From an uncultured Clostridia bacterium (lineage in GTDB: Bacteria > Bacillota > Clostridia > Saccharofermentanales > DTU023), in NCBI GenBank assembly GCA_947254895.1, contig CAMYEY010000069.1, positions 1 through 7,269 of the forward strand: DNA of 7,269 bases. The letters run 5' to 3'. The position numbers and the translations under genes were made by a program. The notes beneath the pieces are model-generated. The model was not told the origin of the DNA, ran no database searches, and worked only from the letters and a program-made list of their open reading frames with translations. Within the stretch, counting starts at the first letter, position 1; each line of letters opens with the position of its first letter. Shown here piece after piece: positions 1 through 6,819 of this stretch.

Positions 1-1
1 T

Positions 2-532
2 CCGGGTGGATTAACAGGTTTAGCTATCATCCTGTCTATAATAACCGGGATTCCTTTAGAATATATGTCCCTTATTGTATCTGTACCCCTGTTAGTTTTA
101 GGGATGATTTTTATAGGTTCGAAATTCGGGATTAAAACCTTGTATATCACGCTGATGATCCCTCTCTTTATCAAAATCGTACCTAACGTTAATTTGATGG
201 CAGGGCTGCCTTTTATCGTTCAATTGATTATTGCGATGATAGTGGGTGGTCTGTTGATCGGCTTATCCATCGGGATTGCCTTGCGTCACAACTGTGCAAC
301 AGGTGGCACTGATCTTTTGGCGGTCCTCATCAAAAAAGTAATTAAGGTTGGCGAAATACCAACAATTGTTTTTATCTGTGACGGACTGATTATCATTTTT
401 TCCGGTTTTATTGCTAAAAACATCTTGGTTTCCCTTTTTAGCTTTTTAACCTTAATGATTATCATTCCAACAATCAAAATCAGCAGTGGTCAGGGCTTGA
501 AGAAGAAACCAGAAAACCTAGAAAAAACATAA
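2..532 (+). CDS. YitT-family integral membrane protein, 3' part (5' end outside window)
   Basis: The open frame enters from the left edge and gives 176 residues before TAA. An internal ATG at 65 is not the likely start, because the 21 codons before it read as family sequence (PGGLTGLAIILS, matching the GGxTGxA region of YitT proteins). The chain is a series of hydrophobic segments. A conserved loop, RHNCATGGTDLLA, lies around fragment residues 95-107 and is typical of the YitT membrane domain (PF02588). It should sit in the cytoplasmic membrane; the family's function is not well defined. Many YitT proteins carry a soluble C-terminal DUF2179 domain. Here the chain stops shortly after the last hydrophobic segment with a short Lys-rich tail (GLKKKPENLEKT), so that domain is absent. 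It lies upstream of and codirectional with the dehydrogenase gene, but the 82-bp gap with a hairpin suggests a separate transcription unit. The family call is fairly secure and the function is unknown. Confidence 0.82.
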   Translation, partial: PGGLTGLAIILSIITGIPLEYMSLIVSVPLLVLGMIFIGSKFGIKTLYITLMIPLFIKIVPNVNLMAGLPFIVQLIIAMIVGGLLIGLSIGIALRHNCATGGTDLLAVLIKKVIKVGEIPTIVFICDGLIIIFSGFIAKNILVSLFSFLTLMIIIPTIKISSGQGLKKKPENLEKT

Positions 533-536
533 TAAA

Positions 537-558
537 ACTTCCGTTAAGTGACGGAAGT
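537..558. terminator. Perfect 8-bp hairpin after the YitT gene, possible terminator
   Basis: ACTTCCGT (537-544) and ACGGAAGT (551-558) form a perfect 8-bp stem around a 6-nt loop (TAAGTG), starting 4 bp after the YitT stop codon. On the + strand no T-tract follows, so it is a poor intrinsic terminator for YitT. On the - strand the stem is followed by TTTATTATG and then a T-run, which fits better, yet no leftward gene lies to its right nearby. It may also act as a 3' stabilising hairpin. The structure is directly visible; its role is inferred. Confidence 0.4.
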
Positions 559-572
559 AGCAATGCTATAAA
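544..572 (+). promoter_or_regulatory. Weak candidate promoter for the dehydrogenase-dipeptidase operon
   Basis: TGCTATAAA at 564-572 reads as an extended -10 (TGn followed by TATAAA). The hexamer 17 bp upstream (TTAAGT, 544-549) is a poor -35 and overlaps the loop and stem of the hairpin just before it. The placement, about 40 bp before the start codon, is sensible, but the region is AT-rich and such matches arise easily. Confidence 0.3.
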
Positions 573-602
573 GACAAGTATCATATTATTAAATTTTTAA
601 AT

Positions 603-609
603 AAGGAGT
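603..609 (+). promoter_or_regulatory. Ribosome binding site of the dehydrogenase gene
   Basis: AAGGAGT lies 5 nt before the ATG at 615 and is a near-ideal Shine-Dalgarno sequence. It supports this start codon. Confidence 0.8.
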
Positions 610-614
610 CACTA

Positions 615-1769
615 ATGCATAGATATTTTCAACCTACACGTATAAATTTCGGTGCCGGCACATTAAATAACTTAGCTAAAATTGCTAAGCCTTATGGCAA
701 CAAGTGCTGCTTAGTAACCACTGAAAATGCTGGTCCCCTAAAGCCCCTATATGATAGGGTTAAAGACCTGCTTACTGCAGAAGGGATCAGTGTTATTCAT
801 TTTGACAAAGTTGAGCCCGATCCTCACAGTGAAATGCTCGAAGAGGGCATAAATTTAATTAAAGAAAATCCTGTCGATTTCGTACTAGCTGTTGGTGGCG
901 GCAGCAGTATAGACAGCGCCAAGGCCTTAGCCTTTACCTATGGTTTGCCAGAAGTTAAATGGCATTCTTTATTTGAAACCTACAATAGTCCTTTTGTAAA
1001 TCCGCCTAGGCCTTCCGACCAGTGTTTGCCTTTGATAGCGGTACCGACCACGTCAGGAACAGGATCTCAGGTCACTCAGGCATCTGTTATAACCCATGCC
1101 GGTGAAAAATTAACTTTTTATCATGAAGCCATGTTTGCAAAAGAAGCAATTTTAGATCCGGAAATCTTAACGAGCATGCCCAGAAGTTTAACTGCTATCA
1201 GTGGATTTGATGCATTCACCCATGCTTTTGAAAGTTTTATTAGCATTAACGGGACTAAACTTAGCAGAATGGACTCTTTAAATGCTTTACGTTTAATTTT
1301 TAAGTATTTACCTATTGTCTACAAGGAACCTGATAATTTAGAGGCTAGAATGATGATGTCTTTAGCTGACACAATGGCCGGCAAGGCACTCTCTAACGGT
1401 GGAGCTGAAGCCCCACACCCGCTTTCAGAATTACTTGGCAGCTACGTCCATGTCCCTCACGGACAAGCTTTAGCTATTGTTTATCCCGCATTCTTAAAGG
1501 CTAGTAGCAAGAAACACGAGGAAGACTATCAAACAATTTTTGCCCTGATGAAGGAATATTCTGATTTCTTATCAGATGAAGAAAACTTAGCAGAGGCTGT
1601 TGAAACCTTCCTAGACGTGCTCGGTCTACGTAAAGATCTTGATTCAATTGGTGTCACCGAGGAAGTGTTCGCACAAGTTACCGCCCACCCCATGCTTGAC
1701 CACCTGCCATTTGGTGATGGTCAGTACATGCGTGGTATTTTAGAAGAGTCACGGACTTTAAAAAAATAA
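615..1769 (+). CDS. Iron-containing (group III) alcohol dehydrogenase
   Basis: A 384-residue NAD(P)H-dependent oxidoreductase of the iron-containing alcohol dehydrogenase family, cytoplasmic, full length for the family (about 380-390). The N-terminal dinucleotide-binding half contains GGGSSIDSAKA (94-104) and PTTSGTGS (144-151), both signature segments. The metal-binding set is complete: D199 and H203 in GFDAFTHAFES, H268 in APHPLSE and H282 in VPHGQA. An active, Fe(II) or Zn-dependent enzyme is therefore expected. Family members interconvert alcohols or diols with aldehydes (butanol, 1,2-propanediol, 1,3-propanediol); the substrate cannot be told from these motifs. The start has a strong ribosome binding site. 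The dipeptidase gene begins 2 bp after the stop, so the two are very likely cotranscribed. A role in fermentative NADH disposal is inferred. The family is certain and the substrate is not. Confidence 0.93.
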   Translation: MHRYFQPTRINFGAGTLNNLAKIAKPYGNKCCLVTTENAGPLKPLYDRVKDLLTAEGISVIHFDKVEPDPHSEMLEEGINLIKENPVDFVLAVGGGSSIDSAKALAFTYGLPEVKWHSLFETYNSPFVNPPRPSDQCLPLIAVPTTSGTGSQVTQASVITHAGEKLTFYHEAMFAKEAILDPEILTSMPRSLTAISGFDAFTHAFESFISINGTKLSRMDSLNALRLIFKYLPIVYKEPDNLEARMMMSLADTMAGKALSNGGAEAPHPLSELLGSYVHVPHGQALAIVYPAFLKASSKKHEEDYQTIFALMKEYSDFLSDEENLAEAVETFLDVLGLRKDLDSIGVTEEVFAQVTAHPMLDHLPFGDGQYMRGILEESRTLKK

Positions 1770-1771
1770 AG

Positions 1772-3145
1772 ATGTGTGATGTGGAGATGGATACGGCTTT
1801 AATTCTTAAACATATCGAAAGTCGAACGGATGAGACAATTGCCGCTTGGAAAAGAGATCTCGGTTTATTGATTGCACAAAAATCCGTCAGAGATCTTACA
1901 ACATCCGGATCAAATGCCCCCTTTGGTACAGGTGTCCGAGGGGCATTTGATGTTTTCTTAGATATTGCCAAGGGCCTTGGTTTTAAAGTTAAAGACCATG
2001 CGGGCTATGCGGTTGATGCTGAGATCGCTAGTAGCCATCAAGACTTATCCCCAAACGACCCTGAAAATCGTGACCATATTGCTGTTTTGGGACACTTAGA
2101 CGTAGTGCCGGCAACCGCAAGCACCGACTGGTTAAGTGATCCTTTTACACTTGCCGAACGCGGTGGTTACCTGTACGGACGTGGCGTCAATGACGATAAA
2201 GGCCCACTTTTACTATGCCTATATGCTGCCCACCTTTTACAGCAGATAGGCTTTAAATTTAAGCTACCCTTGCGCATTATCGCAGGAGGTGCAGAAGAAA
2301 CAACTTGGGAATGTGTGGATTACTACTTTAAACATAATCCTCAACCCTTAGCGGCTTTTAGTCCCGACGGAAACTTTCCTATCGTCAATCACGAACTGGG
2401 TATGCTGGATATCTGTTTGGAATTTCCACCTTTGTCCGCTTCTAAAGCAAATAACTTGATTAAACAAGTATCTTCACCTGCACCGGAACACAAGGTTTGT
2501 TCAGAAGTCAAATTGTTTACGGAATCAGAAGACGAGCAAGTAGCCAAGGTTATAGATTTCAAGGGAAAAAGTGCCCTTTCTAGGAATCCTAACCGGGGCG
2601 TAAATGCCATAGACTTACTGATAGAGCATTTTCATAATGTCCCCCTGGATGACTATGGCTTGCTGAACTTTTACAGGGATTTTTCTAATACCTTAAGAGA
2701 GAAAAACACAGAAAACTTTACCTTTGCTGCAACCTCGATTACCTACAGTGCTGAAGAGGCAAAACTTTATTTGGATATTCGCTATCCGAAAGGTTTTGAC
2801 CTGGAACAATTCATGGAAGAATTAAGTAAGGAGCTGGCACTATATGGTGCAGATTACAAAATAGAGAGACATTTAAAACCTCTATACGTAGCACCGGACA
2901 GTCCGTTGATTAAGATATTGAGTGATTCCTATGAATTGGTAACCGGTTGCCCGATCGGAGAGGTTCAAGCCAAGGGGGCAGCCTCTTATGCTCGTGCCTT
3001 GAAAAACGGTGTGAACTTTGGCCCAACATTTCCAGGAGAAGAACCTGGTAGCCATTTTCCTAACGAACGGTTTTCACTTGATTCAGCCAAAAGGCTGTTG
3101 AAAATTTATGCTTTAAGCATTGCTAAATTAACAAATTTAGGTTGA
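1772..3145 (+). CDS. pepV: M20 metallopeptidase, PepV/Sapep-type dipeptidase
   Basis: A 457-residue zinc-dependent aminopeptidase-like dipeptidase, cytoplasmic, close to the usual PepV length of about 460-470. The di-zinc ligands and catalytic residues are visible in order: H108 and D110 in GHLDVVP, bridging D141 in GRGVNDDKGP, E175 and E176 in GGAEETTWE, D199 in SPDGNFP, and H428 in GSHFPNE near the C-terminus. The middle (about 210-330) is the lid domain. Such enzymes split unusual or N-terminally hydrophobic dipeptides after peptide uptake. The start is slightly uncertain: the ATG at 1772 lies 2 bp after the dehydrogenase stop without a clear Shine-Dalgarno sequence, suggesting translational coupling. 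A second in-frame ATG at 1787 has GGAG directly abutting it, which is too close. Either start leaves the domain intact. The gene symbol is by family; pairing with an alcohol dehydrogenase gene is not a standard arrangement. Confidence 0.9.
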   Translation: MCDVEMDTALILKHIESRTDETIAAWKRDLGLLIAQKSVRDLTTSGSNAPFGTGVRGAFDVFLDIAKGLGFKVKDHAGYAVDAEIASSHQDLSPNDPENRDHIAVLGHLDVVPATASTDWLSDPFTLAERGGYLYGRGVNDDKGPLLLCLYAAHLLQQIGFKFKLPLRIIAGGAEETTWECVDYYFKHNPQPLAAFSPDGNFPIVNHELGMLDICLEFPPLSASKANNLIKQVSSPAPEHKVCSEVKLFTESEDEQVAKVIDFKGKSALSRNPNRGVNAIDLLIEHFHNVPLDDYGLLNFYRDFSNTLREKNTENFTFAATSITYSAEEAKLYLDIRYPKGFDLEQFMEELSKELALYGADYKIERHLKPLYVAPDSPLIKILSDSYELVTGCPIGEVQAKGAASYARALKNGVNFGPTFPGEEPGSHFPNERFSLDSAKRLLKIYALSIAKLTNLG

Positions 3146-3192
3146 CAAAATGAGTCAATCTATTAAATTTGATAACTGCTATATGTTAAAAT
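3142..3192 (+). promoter_or_regulatory. Candidate promoter and operator region of the PTS gene
   Basis: A perfect -35 hexamer TTGACA (3142-3147) overlaps the dipeptidase stop codon. A modest -10 (TAAATT, 3164-3169) follows after 16 bp. Farther down, TGTTAAAAT (3184-3192) is a good extended -10 without a matching -35. TTGAC (3142-3146) is also the left arm of an inverted repeat whose right arm is GTCAA (3154-3158), with 7 bp between. A repressor there would cover the -35. The elements are visible; which -10 is used is not known. Confidence 0.45.
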
Positions 3193-3221
3193 ACACTTTA
3201 TTAGCAGAAATATTTATTTAG

Positions 3222-3230
3222 AGGAGAGGA
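3222..3230 (+). promoter_or_regulatory. Ribosome binding site of the PTS gene
   Basis: AGGAGAGGA ends 2 nt before the ATG at 3233. Its AGGAG core (3222-3226) has a 6-nt spacing and fixes the start. Confidence 0.75.
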
Positions 3231-3232
3231 AT

Positions 3233-4876
3233 ATGAGAAAATCAAAACTTAATATTCAAGCTAAACTGCAGACTTTCTCGGGCGCCATGATGGTTCCGAT
3301 CATTCTGTTAGTTGTTGTGGGCTTTTATGTTGGTATCGGTGCTGGACTAACCAACTATGTCCTGCCTAAAGGTAGTATATTTGCTACCTTGATCAACATG
3401 CTGGTATCACTTGGCTTTATGTTTATGAATAACTTGCAGCTATGGTTTGCTGTAGCTATTGCATTTACACTCGCCAAGAAAGAAAAAGGCTGGGCAGCTT
3501 TTGCCGGTGTGGTCATGTACATGTCCCTCATTGCCGGTCTTCAAAGTTACGCTGGAGCAATGGGATTTGATGCTGATTCGACAACGGTCGAAGCACTGGT
3601 CGCTACAGGGAAGTATACAGAAGAAGCTGCCATGAATTTCAATGCGCTATGGGGAACCTCTCTTGGTTTCTTCGGCTATAACATGGGAATTTTTTCAGGT
3701 ATTATTTCCGGTTTAGTTGCAGCGTGGTTACACAATCGTTTTGTTGACACAACCTTCAATGCAATGTTTGCCTTCTTCCAGGGCACAAAATTTGTCATTA
3801 TAATGGTTACCTTGGTCTCTGTACCCTTGAGCATAGTGACATACTATGTCTGGCCATATATAGGGGGTGCTTTACAAGGCTTAACATCCATCATTAGTTC
3901 TACCGGCCTGTTTGGAACCTTCCTATTCGGAACAGCTGATAAGATGCTCTTACCTTTCGGTATCCATCACCTGATTGCTTTCCCGATTGAATACTCTGCA
4001 GTCGGTGGCACAATGGAAATCGATGGTGTTCTTTACGAAGGTGTAAGAAACATCATTAATGGTCAAGCTGCAAGCGCTGAAGCAACAGGATATATCACAC
4101 GTAACTTCACTTCAGGACGTATCCTCTTCCAATTAGCCGGTTTGCCAGGTGCAGGCTTCGCCTTCTACAAAACCGCTAGACCAGAAAACAGAAAAAGATT
4201 AATGTCGGTCTTAGTACCATCAATCCTGACTTTAGCATTAGTAGGTATTTCAGAGCCTATCGAATATACTTTCTTGTTCGTAGCTCCAGCCTTATATTTC
4301 TTGGTTTATGCCCCACTTTGCGGCCTTTGCTATGTTGTTGCAGAAATCTTTAAAATCAGTATCAACGGCCATGCCTTGTTCTTTATGATTCCGAATCTAT
4401 TCCAACCTCATAAAGTACACGCTATGCCCTTGTTATTCTTATTGCCGCTTACATTCCTGGTCTACTATTTCGTCTTCAAATTCTTGATTGTTAAGTTCGA
4501 CCTGAAAACACCGGGACGTGCTGAAGTAGGCGATGTCAAGCTGATGTCCAAGAAAGAATATAAAGAAATTAAAAAAGGCACTGCTATGGGAGACCTATCT
4601 GGAGACTCTTCTGCAGCATCTGCTGATAGCCTGGAAGCCCGTATCATTGAGGCTTTGGGCGGCCCAGACAATATCAAAAGTATCACAGCATGTGCTACCC
4701 GCTTGCGTGCCCAAGTAGAGGACGGTTCATTGGTTGCTGAAGATGCTGAATGGCAAAATAATCTTGAAGCAATCGGTGTCGTTCGTTCGGACGAAAACCG
4801 CAGTCTGCAAATCATTTATGGTGTTCGCGTCGGCGGTATTTTAACCAAAATTAAAGATATTCTTGGTTTAGATTAA
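3233..4876 (+). CDS. PTS EIICB permease, glucose/maltose/alpha-glucoside type
   Basis: A 547-residue membrane transporter that imports a sugar and phosphorylates it at the expense of phosphoenolpyruvate. Residues about 15-425 are the multi-spanning EIIC domain. They carry GAMMVP near the N-terminus, FGIHHLI (242-248) and the signature GISEPIEYTF (339-348), typical of the glucose family. A Ser/Ala/Gly/Asp-rich linker (about 452-466) leads to the EIIB domain, whose phosphorylated cysteine is C487 in ITACATRLR. The N-terminal half looks most like the alpha-glucoside/maltose branch (MalX, AglA), but the sugar cannot be fixed from the sequence. There is no EIIA domain, so phosphate must come from an EIIA encoded elsewhere, as with MalX and Crr. 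No phospho-alpha-glucosidase (GH4) or other sugar-phosphate enzyme is in the window. The gene has its own promoter-like elements upstream and a strong terminator 25 bp after the stop, so it may be monocistronic. Confidence 0.92.
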   Translation: MRKSKLNIQAKLQTFSGAMMVPIILLVVVGFYVGIGAGLTNYVLPKGSIFATLINMLVSLGFMFMNNLQLWFAVAIAFTLAKKEKGWAAFAGVVMYMSLIAGLQSYAGAMGFDADSTTVEALVATGKYTEEAAMNFNALWGTSLGFFGYNMGIFSGIISGLVAAWLHNRFVDTTFNAMFAFFQGTKFVIIMVTLVSVPLSIVTYYVWPYIGGALQGLTSIISSTGLFGTFLFGTADKMLLPFGIHHLIAFPIEYSAVGGTMEIDGVLYEGVRNIINGQAASAEATGYITRNFTSGRILFQLAGLPGAGFAFYKTARPENRKRLMSVLVPSILTLALVGISEPIEYTFLFVAPALYFLVYAPLCGLCYVVAEIFKISINGHALFFMIPNLFQPHKVHAMPLLFLLPLTFLVYYFVFKFLIVKFDLKTPGRAEVGDVKLMSKKEYKEIKKGTAMGDLSGDSSAASADSLEARIIEALGGPDNIKSITACATRLRAQVEDGSLVAEDAEWQNNLEAIGVVRSDENRSLQIIYGVRVGGILTKIKDILGLD

Positions 4877-4900
4877 GCTTTTACGCTTGAGAAAAATACA

Positions 4901-4932
4901 AAAAAGGGAATGCTGTAAGGCATTCCCTTTTT
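4901..4932. terminator. Bidirectional Rho-independent terminator between convergent genes
   Basis: GGGAATGC (4906-4913) pairs perfectly with GCATTCCC (4920-4927) around a 6-nt loop (TGTAAG). The stem is flanked by five A residues on the left and five T residues on the right, so it ends either strand's transcript with a U-run. It lies between the stop of the PTS gene and the stop of the leftward cupin gene, and should serve both. Confidence 0.92.
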
Positions 4933-4950
4933 GTCTTCTTATACTTATTG

Positions 4951-5451
4951 CTACTTGTTTAGTTCAATTACAAACTGCTCCTCTTTTGTGAGGTTTACGA
5001 CCCTGCAATCGTCAGCATAGGTTCTTTGTGGTAAAAGAATGACGATATGTGCTAGGTCTGCGGAGACAGGGATTGGGGCTAAGTGCCAAACGCCGATGTT
5101 TAGTTTGACTGCTGTGCCACGTGGTACAAAGAAGGCCTTGCTGTCTTCTGTGTTTGGCCTTTCCGGAGTTGGTGGTGTTACGTGGATTACAACGTCTGCA
5201 TCAAGGCAAACAAATACCTCAGAGGTTGTGCTGTGGGATTCCATAGCTGAAATCAGCATTTTTTCTGGCTTTTTTACGGTCAGAGCGGACATGCTGGGCA
5301 TGTCTTGTTCAAACATCTGTAACCTATCCGGATAAAAATTATGGATTTCTCCGGCAAAAGAAAATCCTTCAGGTTGAAGAATAGATGTCATGCTCCCGTA
5401 TGGGGCGATGTTCTCTTGATTGATTGTTTCTGCAATGATTTTTCGTGTCAT
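4951..5451 (-). CDS. Cupin protein of the ureidoglycolate lyase (AllA-like) family
   Basis: A 166-residue protein about the size of AllA (about 160). The N-terminus (LxxENIAPYGSM, about 9-21) and the centre (H73, SEVFVCLDADVVIHV 77-91) follow the AllA pattern. So do FFVPRGTAVKLNIGVWHLAP (107-126) and the H123 in VWHLAP, within a small double-stranded beta-helix. AllA splits ureidoglycolate to glyoxylate and urea in purine breakdown, but no purine or allantoin gene is present here. The residue aligned with the AllA glutamine in TQAF is E78 (SEVF). The gene follows the LacI-type repressor gene by 46 bp on the same strand, so the pair is probably cotranscribed and a sugar-related role is likely. 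A perfect-spacing Shine-Dalgarno sequence (GGGAGG, 5457-5462) supports the start. The fold is fairly secure; the AllA reaction is doubtful. Confidence 0.72.
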   Translation of the reverse strand: MTRKIIAETINQENIAPYGSMTSILQPEGFSFAGEIHNFYPDRLQMFEQDMPSMSALTVKKPEKMLISAMESHSTTSEVFVCLDADVVIHVTPPTPERPNTEDSKAFFVPRGTAVKLNIGVWHLAPIPVSADLAHIVILLPQRTYADDCRVVNLTKEEQFVIELNK

Positions 5452-5456
5452 AATGA

Positions 5457-5462
5457 CCTCCC
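5457..5462 (-). promoter_or_regulatory. Ribosome binding site of the cupin gene
   Basis: On the - strand GGGAGG lies 5 nt before the ATG (5449-5451). It fixes the start and shows that the cupin is translated on its own even if cotranscribed with the repressor. Confidence 0.75.
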
Positions 5463-5497
5463 GTAAATATAGATGTGTTTACTTCATAATATTTATA

Positions 5498-6514
5498 TTA
5501 AACGCTAGAGTTAGGGGTACTGTCTCTTAGGATAAGGCTTCCTCCAACCAGTTGTTTAATATTTCTAAAGTTTGGGTTGCGAATGGAATATAAAAGTGAC
5601 CGCACGGCTAGCTCACCAATTACTTTTTTTTCTACTTTCAGTGTAGATAGGCTAGGGGTGTGCACTTTGGAAAAATGAATGTCGTCAAAGCCAATCAAAG
5701 CGATATCTTTGGGAATGCTGTATTTAAATTCTTTTAATGCCTTGATTGCCCCAATGGCTATGGAGTCGTTATCTGCAATGGCGCAGGCGGGTAGCTTTAT
5801 ACCGGCGGATAAAAATCGCTTTAGGTCCTTGTAGGCCCCGTCTATGGTGGGCTCTAAAGGAAAAATCTTTGAATCATCATAATGTAGGTTAAATTCAGGG
5901 CAGTAACGGAAAAATGCGTCTGCCCTATCCTTGAAGTTTTGAGTGGTCATCTTGCTCTTAAAATAGGCAATTTCCGCAAAGCCCAATTTATGAAGATACA
6001 TTAGTGCATCACGAAACATACCATCATTGTCCATGGTGATGGAGTTGCAATTATGATAAGGCATGCGGTTATCGATAACCACATAAGGAAACTCTAAGTT
6101 CTTTAAAAGTTCATGGTCGGAAGCATCAAATTCTGATCCCAGAATAAAAGCGCCGTCTACCTCGTTGAGGTTGATCGATTTGAGCGTTTGGTCTAGATTA
6201 TTTTGAGATACCAAGATTTGCAAGCTACAACCGTGTTTGCGGCACTCGATTTCTATTGAATCAAGGATGGTAGAGATGAAGCCCGAGTTCTCCTCAACGA
6301 GAAAACCATTTTTTACATGTTTAACAAAAACAAAGCGGTAGAGTGATCTGATACTAATATTTTTAGCCTGTGATCCTTGGGGGCGATAGTGCTCTTTTAG
6401 GAGTTTTTTGATTTCTTTACGCTTATCTTGACCCACTCCGGGTTTGTTGTTTAAAACCATGGATACGGTTGCAGAAGAAACATTTGCTATTTGCGCGATG
6501 TCTTTTAAGTTCAT
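5498..6514 (-). CDS. LacI-family transcriptional repressor
   Basis: A 338-residue DNA-binding regulator. The N-terminal helix-turn-helix is clear (NLKDIAQIANVSSATVSMVL, 2-21). It is followed by a LacI-type periplasmic-binding-like effector domain (about 58-338). This domain includes VDGAFILGS (119-127), VVIDNR (145-150) and ALIGFDD (272-278), the family hallmarks for sugar binding and dimer formation. The open frame extends upstream to a GTG at 6541, but the ATG at 6514 puts the HTH at the usual position and has AGGTGG 4 nt before it, so it is chosen. The hinge after the HTH (HYRPQGSQAKN, 42-52) lacks the usual YxPNxxARxL pattern. The recognition helix reads S-A-TVS-M, with Met where Arg is common. 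The gene diverges from an ABC binding-protein gene, the likely target, and the cupin gene follows it. The effector sugar is unknown. Confidence 0.92.
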   Translation of the reverse strand: MNLKDIAQIANVSSATVSMVLNNKPGVGQDKRKEIKKLLKEHYRPQGSQAKNISIRSLYRFVFVKHVKNGFLVEENSGFISTILDSIEIECRKHGCSLQILVSQNNLDQTLKSINLNEVDGAFILGSEFDASDHELLKNLEFPYVVIDNRMPYHNCNSITMDNDGMFRDALMYLHKLGFAEIAYFKSKMTTQNFKDRADAFFRYCPEFNLHYDDSKIFPLEPTIDGAYKDLKRFLSAGIKLPACAIADNDSIAIGAIKALKEFKYSIPKDIALIGFDDIHFSKVHTPSLSTLKVEKKVIGELAVRSLLYSIRNPNFRNIKQLVGGSLILRDSTPNSSV

Positions 6515-6552
6515 AACCCCACCTATCTGAAACATGCTCACACAAGTTTTAT

Positions 6553-6580
6553 AAGATATAAATAGCTCAGATATTGTTAA
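6553..6580 (-). promoter_or_regulatory. Candidate promoter of the repressor-cupin operon
   Basis: On the - strand TTAACA (6580 down to 6575, one mismatch to TTGACA) and TATCTT (6558 down to 6553) are separated by 16 bp. Transcription would start near 6546 and give a leader of about 30 nt before the ATG at 6514. Confidence 0.45.
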
Positions 6581-6655
6581 GACCAGGGCTTATCCACTGG
6601 TGATCTACGCCTACAATGATAGTTCCTGTTAGGGACAAAAACAACACTTAACACT

Positions 6656-6677
6656 CAACTTAAGCTGATTTAAGTTG
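6656..6677. repeat. Inverted repeat CAACTTAA-N6-TTAAGTTG
   Basis: Perfect 8-bp arms at 6656-6663 and 6670-6677 flank GCTGAT. In RNA two more pairs (C-G and U-G) can extend the stem. There is no T-tract beside it on either strand, so it is more like a protein-binding site than a terminator. Confidence 0.55.
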
Positions 6678-6777
6678 GGCTCGGACAATGTGCACAAAAA
6701 GATAAGGATGTGATTGTGCAATTTAGCTAGTGATATTTTGCCTTTGTGGAAGTTTTCAACTAATAAGCTAAAATTTG

Positions 6778-6806
6778 TTGACTGTTTTCTGGGGCGGTGG
6801 TAGCCT
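6778..6806 (+). promoter_or_regulatory. Weak candidate promoter of the ABC operon
   Basis: TTGACT (6778-6783) is a good -35 with one mismatch; the hexamer 17 bp downstream (TAGCCT, 6801-6806) is a poor -10, so activation may be needed. The alternative -10 TAAAAT (6769-6774) lacks a good -35. The first choice would place the start of transcription on the AAGCGCTT operator, which is typical of LacI-type repression. Confidence 0.35.
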
Positions 6807-6819
6807 AAAAGCGCTTAAC
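6806..6819. promoter_or_regulatory. cre-like or LacI-type operator TAAAAGCGCTTAAC
   Basis: The core AAGCGCTT (6809-6816) is a perfect palindrome with a central CG, the hallmark of CcpA cre sites and many LacI-family operators. Compared with the cre pattern TGWAARCGYTWNCW, the second base and the end are off. Its place just upstream of the ABC gene leader fits repression of that operon, either by CcpA or by the neighbouring LacI-type protein. Confidence 0.5.

Noticed and set aside
1678..1971. 97-residue open frame on the - strand over the dehydrogenase end and dipeptidase start
   Set aside because: It overlaps two well-supported genes in another frame and shows no family motif or ribosome binding site.
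5039..5335. 98-residue + strand frame inside the cupin gene
   Set aside because: It is the antisense shadow of a gene with family motifs and a good ribosome binding site.
6515..6541. Upstream GTG start (6541) for the LacI gene
   Set aside because: It adds nine residues before the conserved HTH, while the ATG at 6514 has a proper Shine-Dalgarno sequence.
6616..6651. 11-codon frame in the control region as a leader peptide
   Set aside because: It has no ribosome binding site and no run of regulatory codons.
6689..6722. TGTGCACA palindrome and TGTGATTGTGCAAT as a CRP-type site
   Set aside because: There is no TCACA half-site at the right spacing, and CRP-cAMP control is not typical of the inferred Bacillota host.
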